64,000 nucleotides of DNA from Myrica gale. Lineage: Eukaryota > Streptophyta > Magnoliopsida > Fagales > Myricaceae. The DNA is taken from contig OZ005621.1 of the NCBI GenBank assembly GCA_963930655.1, positions 6,807,001 to 6,871,000 on the forward strand, written 5' to 3'. Under the pieces are notes generated by a model. It worked only from the letters and a program-made list of their open reading frames with translations, did not search any database and was not told the origin of the DNA. Below, one piece after another: positions 32,687 through 47,801 of this stretch; position 1 is the stretch's first letter; every line of letters begins with the position of its first letter. The position numbers were made by a program, and so were the translations under genes.

Positions 32687-35600
32687 TCATGTTTCTATAG
32701 CTGGAGGAACATCACTTAGATCTAGACCTTCCGCTGGTAAGTCTGAGCTGAGCGGACCCAAGATTCCATCGGAGCTGAGAGTCAGTCCACTCTGCACATG
32801 GAAAGAGCACTAGGAGTTAGCCAAAGCGGGCAGATAATCTCGTTCAGAAAGACACTGATAACCGGTCCCAGCCCTTGGACTTCCAACCTAGAGGACTGTT
32901 GATTCATTTACTCAACCGCAAGGTCCAGAGCTGACAACTCAAAGTGATGTCAACCACATATTGGTCTTTTATGCAACTCCTAATTCCTTTACTAATTTGA
33001 CCGAGTTCAATCTCTACGTCTATAAGAACTACACAAGTACCTCAGGCTGGAACCTAAGCATGTCTGCGCGAGCCATGGCTTCTGCTTGAGCTATCCTCTG
33101 CCTGAATGTCTGAGCCATTTCCTCTGCCTGGCAGAACAGAATAAGAAAAATAATTATACTTCTCCCTCTGATTCCAAAATGCTTGGAAAGCAAAACAAAA
33201 ATATTTAATGCATCAGAGAAAAATGAGCTGAGGAACTCCTTTTGGGAGCTTCCTTGATCCGCTGAAACCACAAGAAATTACTCGCACTAAAAGTTCTCAT
33301 ACATAACAAAATGGGTATGCATGGCAGGATACAACCAGAACAAAGGGTTAACCTCCATCACTGGAATGTACAAAACAATCACAAATGTCACTAATAGTGA
33401 GGTTTAGGATCTTTTTCAGAAAATACCTTCTCAAAAACAAGCTTTGGATTGCGAATCATGTCTCCAGGAGTAGGTTCTAACTTCTTGGTGGAAAGACTGA
33501 CTCTGCCTCTTTCACGGTCATGGCTCAGTATCATAACCTAAACCATGAGAATTACCTTAAATATGTTCATCACCCTAGAGTGGCGTAAGTTCTCTGCCAA
33601 GAACATATATTAAGGACATACCTTGAGAGTATCACCAGGCTGAAGTACTGTTGCAATATCTGAGACACGATCATGACTGATCTGACTGACATGAAGAAGG
33701 CCATTGATTCCACCAATGTCAATGAAGGCACCATACGGTTTAAGGCTCTGCACAGTTCCAATAACCACGGATCCAATTCCTAGTTGTGCTTGGCTATCGG
33801 CCATGGCTTTGCGGTTACTGAGGACAAGCCTCGACTGTTCCTCATCAACTTCCACGAATTTTAGTGGAAGCTCCTTCTCAAGAAGCTCTTCTGCAGTTGA
33901 TTTCTATTACATATGCAAGAAAGAGTGAGGATTTTTGGACTACAGAACTTTAAAGTCTCATCAATTATGAAGCATCAATTATGAAGCACAGTACAGAAAG
34001 AAATGTCCTAATGGTGATCTTCTTCTCTGAATCGCACAAGACAAAACCCAATCAGACAGATAATAGTGGGTAGAATCCTTAATAACCTAAAACTAGTGCG
34101 GCAGAAACAACTCAACATGGTGTCAAACAAGTACCAAGCATATTGTGTTATGAGGCACTAGTAGTTGTCACTTTTATTATTATTTGATACATGCTTAAGG
34201 GGCATTAATATCAGGCCAGTTCATTCTGACTTTGACTACTAATTGAGCTATGGGATAGGGGAAGCCATGTTTAAGAACTAACCGATGATATCTGTGAAAA
34301 AGGAACAAACCCTCTAAGGGCTTCCACCACAGCTACCACTCCACCTTTATTCGCACCTACAACCTGCATATAGGTTCCAGGGATTAAATTAAAAAAGAAA
34401 GGATAAAAAGGGACGAGTAGAGCACTCACATAAACAGCACAAAGGTGAAATAATGCAAGAATGATTCTTTTCGTGGATGACTAGCAAAAAATTGTAAGGA
34501 TTTATACAAACTTCTCTACTGATTATATAAGCTGAAGAATGTACAAGGAAGCACTTGACCTACAATATTACTGGAAAAGTATCACAGACTAATATTCCAG
34601 ACAACCAAGAACCACAAAAGAAGCATAATTAATGCTGTGCAGGTACCCACCTTACCCTTGACGACAAAATCCTCAGCTTGAAGCTGTCTACATCTTTCCC
34701 ATGCAAGTTCATACTGGATGGATCTTAAGCTCAACACCAAACTATCATCAACTTCATTTTCACCAATAATTACGAACTCGTCTTTCAAACAGGGAACAAT
34801 GCCTGCTTCTTCGACATTTTTTATTTTGTAAATGCATGCCTCTTGAACGGGCAAGTATGCCGAAGACTTTGCAGTTATGTCAACTAGTGCGCCATTGTTG
34901 TCTATACTGAAAACAGTTCCTTTGACCTGAGAGAAAACATGAAAAGAACTCATCAGACAAATTTTCTCTTTGGGTGTGTGTCTGAAACTTCCTTCATGCA
35001 CATGCAAATTGCATAGAAAAGGAAAGAAAGGGATCATAATTCAAAAGTGATCCAAAAATGATACGCTATTGGTTTCTTTCACCAAAAAAAAGAGAGACTG
35101 GATTACTATTCCGGCTTGTGCTTGATATTAAATTCCCTTTCAGAAACATTGCTTAATTTAGCCTTGTCTTCGTCAAAGTTACACATAATTTCGGAAGAGC
35201 AGAACCCTGCCTACAGAAGCCCAACGAAGACATAGGATTAAGTTTAAATCACATTTGTCAAAAACCTTGTACCCCCTAGTTTTTGCACAAACTCAAACTA
35301 ATAGCCGTCAACAAATTCATCCCTTCTTTAAGTGTAAGTCGTGCAGTTTACCATATCAAACTCATCATTAGAACTCAATGTGAAGCCAATCACGCATACC
35401 TAACTCCAACTTGCACAAAAGCTCACACAAAGTTCCCAATTTCAGCTCACACACATATTGAGCCCTCATAAAAGAACTCCATTCCGTGTATGCCTCACGC
35501 ATATCCCTTTTTAACTCATGCCCATTGACAAGTTCTCACTCCAAACACACTTCCGAATATGATTTCCAAACACGAAAAGAAAAACCAAATTCAGAGACGC

Positions 35601-35920
35601 AAAAAGAGTGGTCAACCAACCTTGGTCCCAATCTCAGAATTAAAGTCGTACTTGTCGAGAGCGGCATTGAAGTCATCGAGAGTGAAGGCCACGCCTTCCG
35701 TAGGGGCAGTGCGACACCGTTCGTATGCATCTTCGAAGAGTTCCTTGAGCTGGGCCCTCTCTTTGGTCTGTGCGTTTGAGATTACCACCGCTGCTGTGAC
35801 AATGGGGTAGAGCGCAGTGGGCTTCTGAAATTGTTTAGGAGAAAAAAATGGCTTGGAAAGTCGCGATGAAGAAAGCGGTGGGCATCTCAGGCCTGTGAAT
35901 TGCTGAGCCAAAGACGCCAT
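32687..35920 (-). CDS. RPS1: 30S ribosomal protein S1, chloroplastic
   Basis: Plastid small-subunit protein that binds mRNA through S1 (OB-fold) domains. Exons on the minus strand: 35920-35621, 34926-34651, 34363-34283, 33903-33622, 33537-33427, 33127-33041, 32791-32687; all GT-AG, total 413 aa. The first ~40 residues ([23 protein letters not shown]) are Ser-rich and basic, as in a plastid transit peptide. Three S1 repeats follow at roughly residues 95-165, 180-250 and 260-330. The third has the classic [20 protein letters not shown] and HVSQIS pattern. The C-terminal tail ([16 protein letters not shown]) is predicted helical. The protein looks complete and its length fits the family. SWC5 starts 3.6 kb away in the opposite direction, with an HS1 remnant between. 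Confidence 0.95.
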
Positions 35921-36142
35921 GGCTCTCTCACTACGTGAAATACGCTTTCCTGTATGTCCCTGTTTATTGGGTCAGATAAGATGGAGAAACTCGAAAGACT
36001 ACTGCCAGATTGAATGGCGCGTTGCGTGGAGGCTTTGGATAGGGTGCGGACGAGACTACATGTGTGTGTTCTCCGTTAATCTTAATTGGCTTAATATATA
36101 CGCGTGCTTCGGAGGTTTAATGTTTTCTTAGAAATACCTTTA

Positions 36143-36639
36143 GGGTAATTTTCGTTGTCATGCTACCCCTGAAGTATATCATTTTTTCCCGTTTTATCCC
36201 TCCACCAACATTCCGTCTATTTTTTGACGAAAATTGATGACGTGGACTAAATGACCACGTCACATCCAATTAAAATGCAACACGGCGGGCTGCCACCCCG
36301 GCGACGGGGAGCCCAGATTTGGGCTCCCCTCGTCGCGCGATCCCCCTTCGCGCGAGCCGCCTTGCGCGACGAGGGGAGCCCAGATCTGGGCTCCCTTCGC
36401 CGCTCGAAGGGGTTCTCCCCGGTTTTTTTTCCCGAAAATGTCACGTGTCTCTTTATGATTGGTGCTGATGTGTCTAATTTTAACACGTCAGCATTTACCG
36501 TTAGTGTTTCAAATGGCACATAACGGAAGGACATATTTTCTCCTGAATGTTTACCTCAGGGTATGAAAAAAACTTTGTTTACCTCAGGGGCATATTTGCT
36601 ATTAGCGCATACCATAGGGGCATGACATGCATTTAACCC
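36143..36639. mobile_element. MITE-like element with GC-rich palindromic core
   Basis: 497 bp with imperfect terminal inverted repeats of about 35 bp: the left end reads gggtaattttcgttgtcatg and the right end, in reverse complement, gggttaaatgcatgtcatg. A TTTA flanks each side (36139-36142 and 36640-36643), possibly the target duplication. The core at about 36287-36410 is GC-rich and contains agcccagatctgggct-type palindromes arranged as a larger inverted repeat. It has no ORF and the superfamily is uncertain. A CACGTG motif lies in its right half. Confidence 0.65.
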
Positions 36640-36644
36640 TTTAT

Positions 36645-36765
36645 TAAAAAGGAAGACCGGATCGGACCGCATTTTAAGAATTAGAACCGGACCGAACCGG
36701 ACCGCAAATCCGGTCCGGTTTTTCGGTCCGGTCCGTGGTCCGGTTGTGTTCACCCTTACTCTTAA
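36645..36765. mobile_element. hAT-type terminal fragment
   Basis: A stretch of repeated ccggaccg and ccggtccg motifs ending in gttcaccctta. The end resembles the terminal repeat of the hAT element at 47802-48573 (cccaccctta). No matching left end was found, so it is probably a truncated copy. Confidence 0.45.
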
Positions 36766-38309
36766 TTGACGTTGGTGGACAAGCACACACAATAAATATG
36801 AAGCCTCAAATAGCTCGATATTAGCTGAAAACAAAAGCAAACAACATATGTATGTACAGAACTTCTAAATAATTATTTTTGGTTGTAGAATTTTGTTAAT
36901 ATCTTGTTTATGCACATCCAATTTGTGGTGGAGAAATGCCTTTTGCATGCAGACCTGTTGAAACAAGTAGCCTCTTACCAAGTCTTCTCAAGCTATATAG
37001 GATTATAGTGTTTTAGTACTGAAACATTGGTCTAATGTTCTTGAACAAACTAATTTAGACTCAAATATGCGGAAAATATCTAGAGGGATGAATAGGTATA
37101 TTAAAAAAAATTATCAATTAATTCTTTTTTAATACACACAACATATTCTCAATTATATGAACTCAAACACAATGTTAACAATAGTCAAATACCTAATTAC
37201 CAATCGGATATGAACATATGACATATAAACTATAAAACTCAAATTTGAAAAACAGGGGAATCTGAAGAAACTTCAAGCGACTCCGAAGAAATTGCAACTG
37301 ACAAAAACACAATTTGCAGATTAACTCAAACAATCAAAACACAATCAATTGAACAATTATACCTGAAACCAGAATATCACTAAGGTCACTTACCAACCAG
37401 GATCAGTGAGTATGTTTACCAAATCTCAAGATTGAATACTCACAACACAAATGGCAAACTTGGTTAGTAAAAGAGTGACTAATCAAAGCAAAAACAATGA
37501 AAGAAATGTAACACCGGAAATGGTTACGAAGAGAAACTCCCTAAGGAACGTCCTTAAGGAGAAAAACTCTCCGGGCCCGTGGGTCGTTCGAATCCACTAG
37601 TTTCCTCTTGATTACAAGGTGATCTATGACTAACCTAGTCTATCAACAACACTTGAATCAAAGACGATTTACCATAAACCGAATATTCAGCTGGACATAG
37701 AACCGCTAAGTCCACCAAGGAAACCATGATCTCGAACGACACTTGATTTCTATGCACAAACCTTGTGCAATCAAATGTCATGGCTGAAACCTTCAGTCAC
37801 TCCGATTCAGAACCTTTGAATCTTCAACTTCACGAAGTGGAAAGGGGGAATGCAGTGATCGTCTCTAAATCCTCATCATAAACTCAATCTTCATTAAGGA
37901 AGCTTTAACCGAAATCAGCACACCATCTTCAAGAACGAGACAAAGCAGATCAATGCTCTTCAACCCACTCAATCTTGAAGCAAAACAGAATCTTGAATGC
38001 ACGAAATCAATCTTACGCGTGAAGTGTAGAGCACCCAATTTCAGATTTGTTTTTGTATACGCGCGAGAGGCAAAACCAATTCAGCTCCCTTCTAAAATAT
38101 TCTAGAATTGTAGAAAATGATCAGAAAGCCCTTAACGAGGACTCTTCACAATCAACCGGTCAGCTCTTCACTTCCTTCTTCTAGAAACATTACAGAAGAC
38201 AAATTTACCCCTAATACAAATACTCACGTGATGTCAATATTGCCATAACAGTTCCTCAATGAATCTCAGATCTGTCTGTCATTTTGTTTTTTGTTTTTCA
38301 ATCCAACAG
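36766..38309. other. Unrecognised AT-rich sequence upstream of the HS1 exon
   Basis: No gene is supported. The part at 37500-38080 is less AT-rich and looks like retroelement DNA, but I could not place it in a family. The missing first exon of HS1 was looked for here and not seen. Confidence 0.4.
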
Positions 38310-38499
38310 GGGAAAGGATGTGAGCACTGAAAACCTGCATCTGGGGTTCACTCATATATTTGAATCTACATTCGAGAGTACAGAAGGTGTTGCAGAGTAT
38401 GTAGCTCATCCTGCCCATGTGGAATTTGCAAACTTGTTCCTTTCCCACTTGGAGAAAGTCATGGTGATTGACTACAAACCCACCACCGTTCGTACCTGA
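38310..38499 (+). pseudogene. HS1: HS1-like stress-responsive A/B-barrel gene, orphan last exon
   Basis: The exon follows a good acceptor (ttttcaatccaacag) and encodes GKDVSTENLHLGFTHIFEST, then AHPAHVEFANLF and VMVIDYKPTTV, ending in TGA. This is the C-terminal ~60% of a Dabb-domain protein such as Arabidopsis HS1 (heat-stable, antimicrobial, dimeric beta-barrel). The usual first exon, which starts the barrel and ends with a Trp codon split by the intron, is absent from the 2.4 kb upstream. An AATAAA at 38613-38618 could be the old poly(A) signal. Codons are intact, so loss of the first half may be fairly recent, or the first exon lies in rearranged DNA elsewhere. Confidence 0.85.
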
Positions 38500-39021
38500 A
38501 TGCATAGAGCAAAGCATCTTAGAGCCTGCTAAGCCGCCTTTCAATGGAACTGATGATGAGCTCTCTGTTGGTGTGGTTTCTTAGTTATGCGAAGGTGAAG
38601 GGGATTTTTCTAAATAAAATCTGAGTCTACGGACCCTTTGCAAACGCCTCAATTGTCGTCTTTCCTAATTGATACAATTGGCTAGCTAGTGATCGTCTGA
38701 AAGGTACAATGTTTCTTTATATACGTATTCTTGCTTGCAGTTGCAGTCATGCTTGCCACAACGCGCAATCGAATCCCGGGTAAACAGGAGATCAAACTTG
38801 TGATCAACTGTAGATGCTTAACTTAATTTGGTTGCTCCAAATTCCTAACCTAAAGAGAAACCTGCAAACGCCGAAGATTTCACCGAGTTATTGTCTGCTG
38901 CTCAGGGGCCTGTCCAGCTTGTGAAAGAGTCGAGTGCAAGACTATTACAAACATGTATATGCGTGTTTGCTACTGTTCGGTGAACTGTATGACGGAAGGA
39001 CCTGGTTCCTAGTGGCCCACT
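38500..39021. other. HS1 3' flank
   Basis: Contains the AATAAA at 38613. No other feature was recognised. Confidence 0.4.
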
Positions 39022-39415
39022 AGGCCCAATTTCCTTAAGAGAAATTGGGCCTCAGAAAAAAGTTGTAATTCGGTTTAAGGCCCCGCTACCAAGGTCTGTA
39101 TAACCCGATGCTTGGAGCCCAGTACTTGCCACGTGACGTTATGCAGGTGCCGCCTGCTTGGCCATGGAAAATTCTCATGTTCTTCTCCCTTCCGTGGAGG
39201 CGAGGCCTCATCTGTCAACAAACTCTAATCAGATGTCACCCGTGGAGAGGCAACAAACCAAATATTAATACTGATAGGTTTTTTTTTTTTTTTAAATCAC
39301 ATATTAGAAGCAGGAGGCCCATATTATCACCATTATTAATTTATTGCGGGTTTTTGAATGGGCTTGTGTGGGCCTGTTTGGTCACTTTTTCAAAGGCCAA
39401 TTCGGGAGCGGCCCA
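39022..39415 (+). promoter_or_regulatory. Cluster of TGGGC / GGCCCA (site II-like) motifs upstream of SWC5
   Basis: An inverted pair, aggcccaattt (39022-39032) and aaattgggcct (39042-39052), is followed by more TGGGC or GGCCCA motifs at about 39358-39415, some 150-200 bp before the SWC5 start. Such site II or UP1-type motifs are known in promoters of plant housekeeping genes. The functional role here is inferred. Confidence 0.5.
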
Positions 39416-39563
39416 AAACTTGTTATGCCGTAATGTCCTAAAACCCGATCGACTCCAACCCGGAACCCATCATACTCGGGATCCGACCCTGTTGTGACCG
39501 ACGGAGTAAACGTCAAAGCCCTGAATCAGCTAGAGCTCCTCTCTGAAGTCTCGAGTCTCTTCT

Positions 39564-42013
39564 ATGGCTTCCATGAACGGATCCTGCTCCTCAGGTACCT
39601 CTTAATCTTTCAGCATAGTAAATTTTTGTTCCTTTTTGGAGTTACATCTTATTTGAAATTTCCTGGCGCAATAATTTGCTTCGAGCTCTGTTTGTTTCCC
39701 TGGAACATTTGGAAAGCCTTTTTTCCCCGGGAAAAACTGGTTCTTCTTTTAAATTATGTTCTTTTAGTGGAGTTCACACCAATTTTGAAGTTAAAAGAGG
39801 TTAATTTTTCGGTGAGTCAGACGTGGTTTCATTGCGCGTTTGGCCCGTTCTTTGAGTTGCCTTCAACGTGAACTCGTTTGTGCTTCTCTATATTTGGGTC
39901 TTCAAAGCTGCATAACCCAAAAATCCGTGCCTTTTGAGATTGTGGGTATTCTCTGCTTATTTGGTTTAAGCACATTTTTTGGGCTTTTTTTCTTTGGCGG
40001 CTGAGATTGTTCTCTTGTTGGAGGAGGTAGTTCAATGCTGTGTGTTCATTTTCAAATTTGTGTACTGTCACTGGGTTTTCCATATCTTATACTAACCAGG
40101 ATTTGGAGAGAACTGATTGTAATGGATCTCAATTGGTTGTTTTTCCCGGGAGCTGAAAGAAGAATTTCGTAAGGTGTGGTCCAGAAGTTAGATTTGTGTG
40201 TTTTTAGAGAGCGCTGTAACTTGGTTATTTTGTTATGGAACTGGGGGCACATCGTAGACTAATCAGTTCGCTATCTTTCTTTCATATGTTCTCGTCAAGA
40301 GGCAGTGGTTGGGTCACAAAGAAATGGTGTCACCTTGATTGTTTGGTGAATATTAAAAGTTCTAATTGGAATTTGGCACGTCTGTAATCGTCTGGACCCA
40401 CAACTAGTGGAACTCTACAACTGTTTTTTCCCTGTCCTATCAGGGTAAATCCTCGACCACAAGGCCACAATTGATTAACCCCAGGTGTCCTGCTTTGTCT
40501 ATCAAGAATGGAAAAATTATCAAATGATCAAATTCCACTTCTAGTAGCAATCACTAATGAGTACTTGTCTTTGTTAGACAGGCCATTGTTGGATGGTTAA
40601 AAAGGAACTGGCAGTGTTCAACATTATCCAAAATCTCCATTGCCTAGGGTTCAATTACTGGACAAGGGAATTCTGGAGTCAAATTATGCACCCTGTGGGC
40701 GTTTTCTGGTTTCTACTTTCATAACTAGTTGTACTTTCTTTTTCAGGTACTGTAAATGAAAATGTGGGATCATCAAATGAATCTGCGGAAGTAACTGATC
40801 CCGTTCCAAACTCTGAGGCAAAACCTGAAGAGAATGGTGAGGATCTATGATTCTTTATTTGCCAGAGTTGCTTCTTCTTTCTAAGCACTAGCTATATGAA
40901 TTCGATCCAAAATCTGAGATGGTGGGCATTACCCCAAAAAAGTGGCTAATGTGTTCATTTCACCCTGCTAGATATTAAAGCCCGGGTAGATTCTATGTGG
41001 GAGCAAATGAATAAAGGGATTCCTTCGAATACACTCAAAAGTTTTCCAAAGAAGCATAGTTCAACTGTGAATAAAAAAGCGAAGAATTCGTCCAAGGTGA
41101 GGTTTAGTTATTTGCTCTATTTCTAATGAAACTATTATGAACAGTATTTCAAGAGATGGAGTTACTTATTGTTGGCTAGAAATTTTCAATTTATTTCCTT
41201 TCGCTTGATTTTATTTCGTAGAATTTGATGGCATATCTCGGTCTGGTACCAAAAAATACTGGATCCCGTGGACAAGATGTACTGCATAAGGAACCTAGTG
41301 TCTTGCAGGACAGCACTAATGATGAAGCCCATAGGCTTGCTGCTGCCGCTGCTCTTTCAGCAGTTAAGGATGCTGCTGCGGCAGCAGGCAGGGGGAAAGT
41401 TGAGGTGAGCACTCACATTACTAGTTACTCTTTTATCGGCCTCCACTGGTGTTCATGTGGGGCATGGTAAGTTTGATAGTATTGAGGTGGACTTTTGCTT
41501 GCTAACCTAGTTCTTAATATCTTTGGCAAAGTACAGGTGAAAGTACTTGTCGAAAAGAAGAAATGCGCTTGTTGGTTGGTGAATTCCCCCATTTCATTTA
41601 GGGACAATCTGATTTAAGTGTAGTAACACATTTGTTTCCTTCTATAGATCACCGAGGTTCGAGACTTTGCCGGTCAAGACATTGAAGTTAAGAAGCTTGT
41701 TGATGCTGATTCAAAGGAGGTGTCTGAAAAAGCCAAAGGCCCTGCACCTTCTGCAGTTGATCATGTACTTGAGCAACTCAAGAAGAAACAAAAGCTCAGT
41801 GTGCTTGACAAGACAAAAAAAGATTGGGGGGAGTTTAAGGACGAAAATAAGGGATTGGAATATGAGTTGGATGCTTACAAGAAGAGCTCAAACCAGTATC
41901 TGGAAAAGATGTCCTTCTTGCAGCGATCTGATTACCGAGAGTTTGAGCGGGAGAGAGATGCACGGCTTGCTCTGCAGTCTAGGAGGAAGCCAGATATGCG
42001 TGAGGAGCTGTGA
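39564..42013 (+). CDS. SWC5: SWR1 complex subunit SWC5 (BCNT/CFDP1 family)
   Basis: Subunit of the SWR1 chromatin remodeller, which exchanges H2A for H2A.Z in the nucleus. Exons: 39564-39594, 40747-40836, 40972-41096, 41222-41404, 41648-42013; junctions are GT-AG and total 264 aa. The N-terminal half is acidic and low-complexity, with a VDSMWEQMNKG motif and an Ala-rich helix (around residues 120-140). The last ~80 residues form the BCNT-C domain: DKTKKDWGEFKDEN, YLEKMSFLQRSDYREFE, then RLALQSRRK at the end. The first ATG (39564) was chosen because it gives the short exon 1 in phase; a longer upstream frame from 39494 lacks family similarity. It is convergent with LPD downstream. Confidence 0.93.
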
Positions 42014-43252
42014 CTGCATGGCACTCTTGAGTTTCTCCTCTCTCAAGAACTATATACTGCGTTGTAAAGGTTACACGAGAGGGAATTGGGGTTGCTGATA
42101 ATTTCTATGGTGATCTTTGTTTTAAAAGAGGAAAGAAGGCCTTCGCTACTCCCAATGGGAATATGATGCAGTTGCATGAGGTCTGTAGGTTTTAGATATC
42201 CGTAACAGGGATGGGAATTTCCGGTTGTAGGGTCATTCTGAGGACAGAACAGGCTTTTTTTTATTGAACTCCGGCAAAGTATTTGTCCTCTTATTCGATT
42301 TTGTTGACGGTGGGATTGTAGGTCTCTTGCTTTTGAGTGAATGAAGCCTATTTTCTATGGTTATTCAGCAAAAAAGAAGAAGAAAAAAACAGAATGAAGC
42401 CTATTTTCCTTCAAACTACTATATTTAAGACATTGCACTCACAAAAGTATTAATTTTTAACACGTTGTGTGACTGTGTCTCAGTTTATTTAAATTTCCAT
42501 CACATTGGATGTTTTCTAAAAAAAACAAAATGAAGATTATGCACTTAATGTAACCTGCTATTTGAATTTTTTGATTGTGTAATCAACTTTTCATATTAAA
42601 CAAAAGTCAATTTCCGTTAAATTTGATGGAAAAAATGAACAAGGTGCTGTGTTAGAAATTAGTTGGTTGTGAGTACAATCTCTTAATTCATCGGTGAAGA
42701 TTTAGTTTCCCTTCTTTCTTTCCTTAAATCGGGGTAAAAAGAAAACTACTTCTGGACATCGTTGTACCCCCTCAAGGGATAAGATTTATAGTTTTGAATC
42801 TGATTGGTCACGGATAATAACGAGCAGCAGTTGCTAATACGTATCTGATTAATGGTGAAAGCAAGAGAAAAGTCCAAGAGAGAATTAAACAAGTCACGAA
42901 CGTGTGCACATATTAAGTAAAAGATGGATAACATACAGAAAAATCAAAGCATGCATTTGTAAATTGTATCTGTATGCAGCTATAAGATAATGAAAAGGTA
43001 CATCCAACAGGCTAGCAGTGAACTAGACATATGACTGTAATTGCCCCATTAGTTCAACAACCCCTCTTTATGTTGTTATTAAACACAACAAAAGCACAAA
43101 GTTATTTTTCCATCGTAACACAAGTGAAATAACATAAAATTCCTATTCTCAGAGACTTGATCTGCTTCCATGAGTGGGGCCAGTAAGAAAATGGCAAGTC
43201 GATTCCAAAATTCTTTGAAACAAAAGATGAAAGAAAATAATAACCAGGCTCT
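42014..43252. other. Intergenic between convergent SWC5 and LPD
   Basis: Contains both 3' UTRs. A short repeat (gaatgaagcctattttc) occurs at about 42339 and 42393. Nothing else was seen. Confidence 0.5.
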
Positions 43253-46486
<3,234 letters not shown>

Positions 46487-46587
46487 TCAGTCTCCTCTCT
46501 CAATCTCTCTCTGTCTCACTCTCTGAGAGTTTCCGATCAAAGACTTCAGCTTTGGTCTGGTTTGGCTTTGCCCGCAGCCCTTTGGTC

Positions 46588-46599
46588 TATAAATATATA
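46588..46599 (-). promoter_or_regulatory. Putative TATA box of LPD
   Basis: On the minus strand the sequence reads tatatatttata, about 110 bp upstream of the LPD start codon. A pyrimidine/purine-rich (tctctctctgtctc on the + strand) leader lies between. Confidence 0.5.
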
Positions 46600-47298
46600 G
46601 AACTACGGTTCTGGAAAGACGAATGGAAACTATATATAAAACGGTAAGTATCACCTTTTTTTTTTCTTTTATCGGGTTTTTTTCTTTTTCTTTTTGCAAT
46701 GCTGATTCTAACAGCTACCTATATTTCTGGACTTTATAATTTTTTCGCCCCAACAGACACATACTGGTCCAGTACTTTTCATGATGATCTGATGCAACCT
46801 AAGGCAATGGATAAATGCGATGTAGACTCACCAAGTACTGACCCAATTGGTTTGGCGTCTAAAATGAGGACTCAAAAGCGGGTGTGGGAGTTAGAGATAT
46901 TTTGATTGAATTTCACCTTCAAAATTGAATATATTTTTGTGCTGCTGTGATGCGTACTTATAAATAGTAGTTATGATTCAATCTGAACATTTTACGGCAG
47001 GTGAATGTTCATATAATTACATCTAAAAGGGTAAGTTATGTTGGTCGATCCTTCATTTTTTTCTTTAAAAAAAAAATCTTTGAAATATCGGTAGATATAT
47101 GAGCCATGTTGTCTCTCAAAAATATTCATTTATATAAATCTGTATTGAAATATAACGGTGTTGCTTACTAACTACAAAATCAAAATTTTATTAATTGGGT
47201 ACAAAATTAATACTAGGAAGAGTAAATAATTTCAATATTAACTTATACATAACCAACCCGGCAACCCCCTTTTCCCCTGTTCCTCTTTTCGCCCAGTG
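46600..47298. other. LPD upstream region
   Basis: AT-rich, with several poly(T) runs. No gene or clear repeat was recognised. Confidence 0.4.
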
Positions 47299-47550
47299 CT
47301 AATCGTCCTTGGATCCGCCTGGGCTGGTGCTAATAGCCAGTTGAGATTTAACACCTAAGCGCATGCACAGTGAATGAGAATCGTCTAAATACAGCATTCC
47401 ATCTGGATGGGCATGAAAAATGGGACCTAAGCCGTCGATAGTAATGCCACCTGCTGAGAATCTGAGATATTCTGTTACTTCTGCACCACCACAATGGATC
47501 CGAAGGTGTAGAACCCAAAGAGGTGTTTGATGTTAGTTGGTGTGGGAATA
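47299..47550 (-). other. Unidentified conserved-looking ORF fragment
   Basis: On the minus strand an open frame, without its own start, encodes TPLWVLHLRIHCGGAEVTEY, then SAGGITIDGLGPIFHAHPDG and MLYLDDSHSLCMRLGVKSQL, and ends ISTSPGGSKDD before a stop at 47299. Its composition looks like genuine protein, such as a last exon of a conserved gene. I do not recognise the family with confidence. No acceptor or upstream exons are evident on the LPD side, so it may be a displaced gene fragment. Confidence 0.4.
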
Positions 47551-47801
47551 AAACCGTCCTGATTCGTTGAGCAGGAAGCGTGGATTTGTGCGCACGAGGC
47601 ATATAATTGGTGGAGAATTATGAGCGTGAAACATGATATAAGTCACAATCATAGTAGGATATCTACCTAGGGAAAATAAGCAAAAATCAATAAATAAAAG
47701 TTTCCTCAGAATCTCTAATTTCTGGTAGGGAGAAGAATCTCGTACACAGATAATAAACCAAACTACTAAGTTTGAGAATTCCTATTTGACTAACCAAATA
47801 G

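Noticed and set aside
37575..37605. gttcgaatcc motif resembling a tRNA or SINE B box
   Set aside because: No matching A box, acceptor stem or cloverleaf could be drawn around it.
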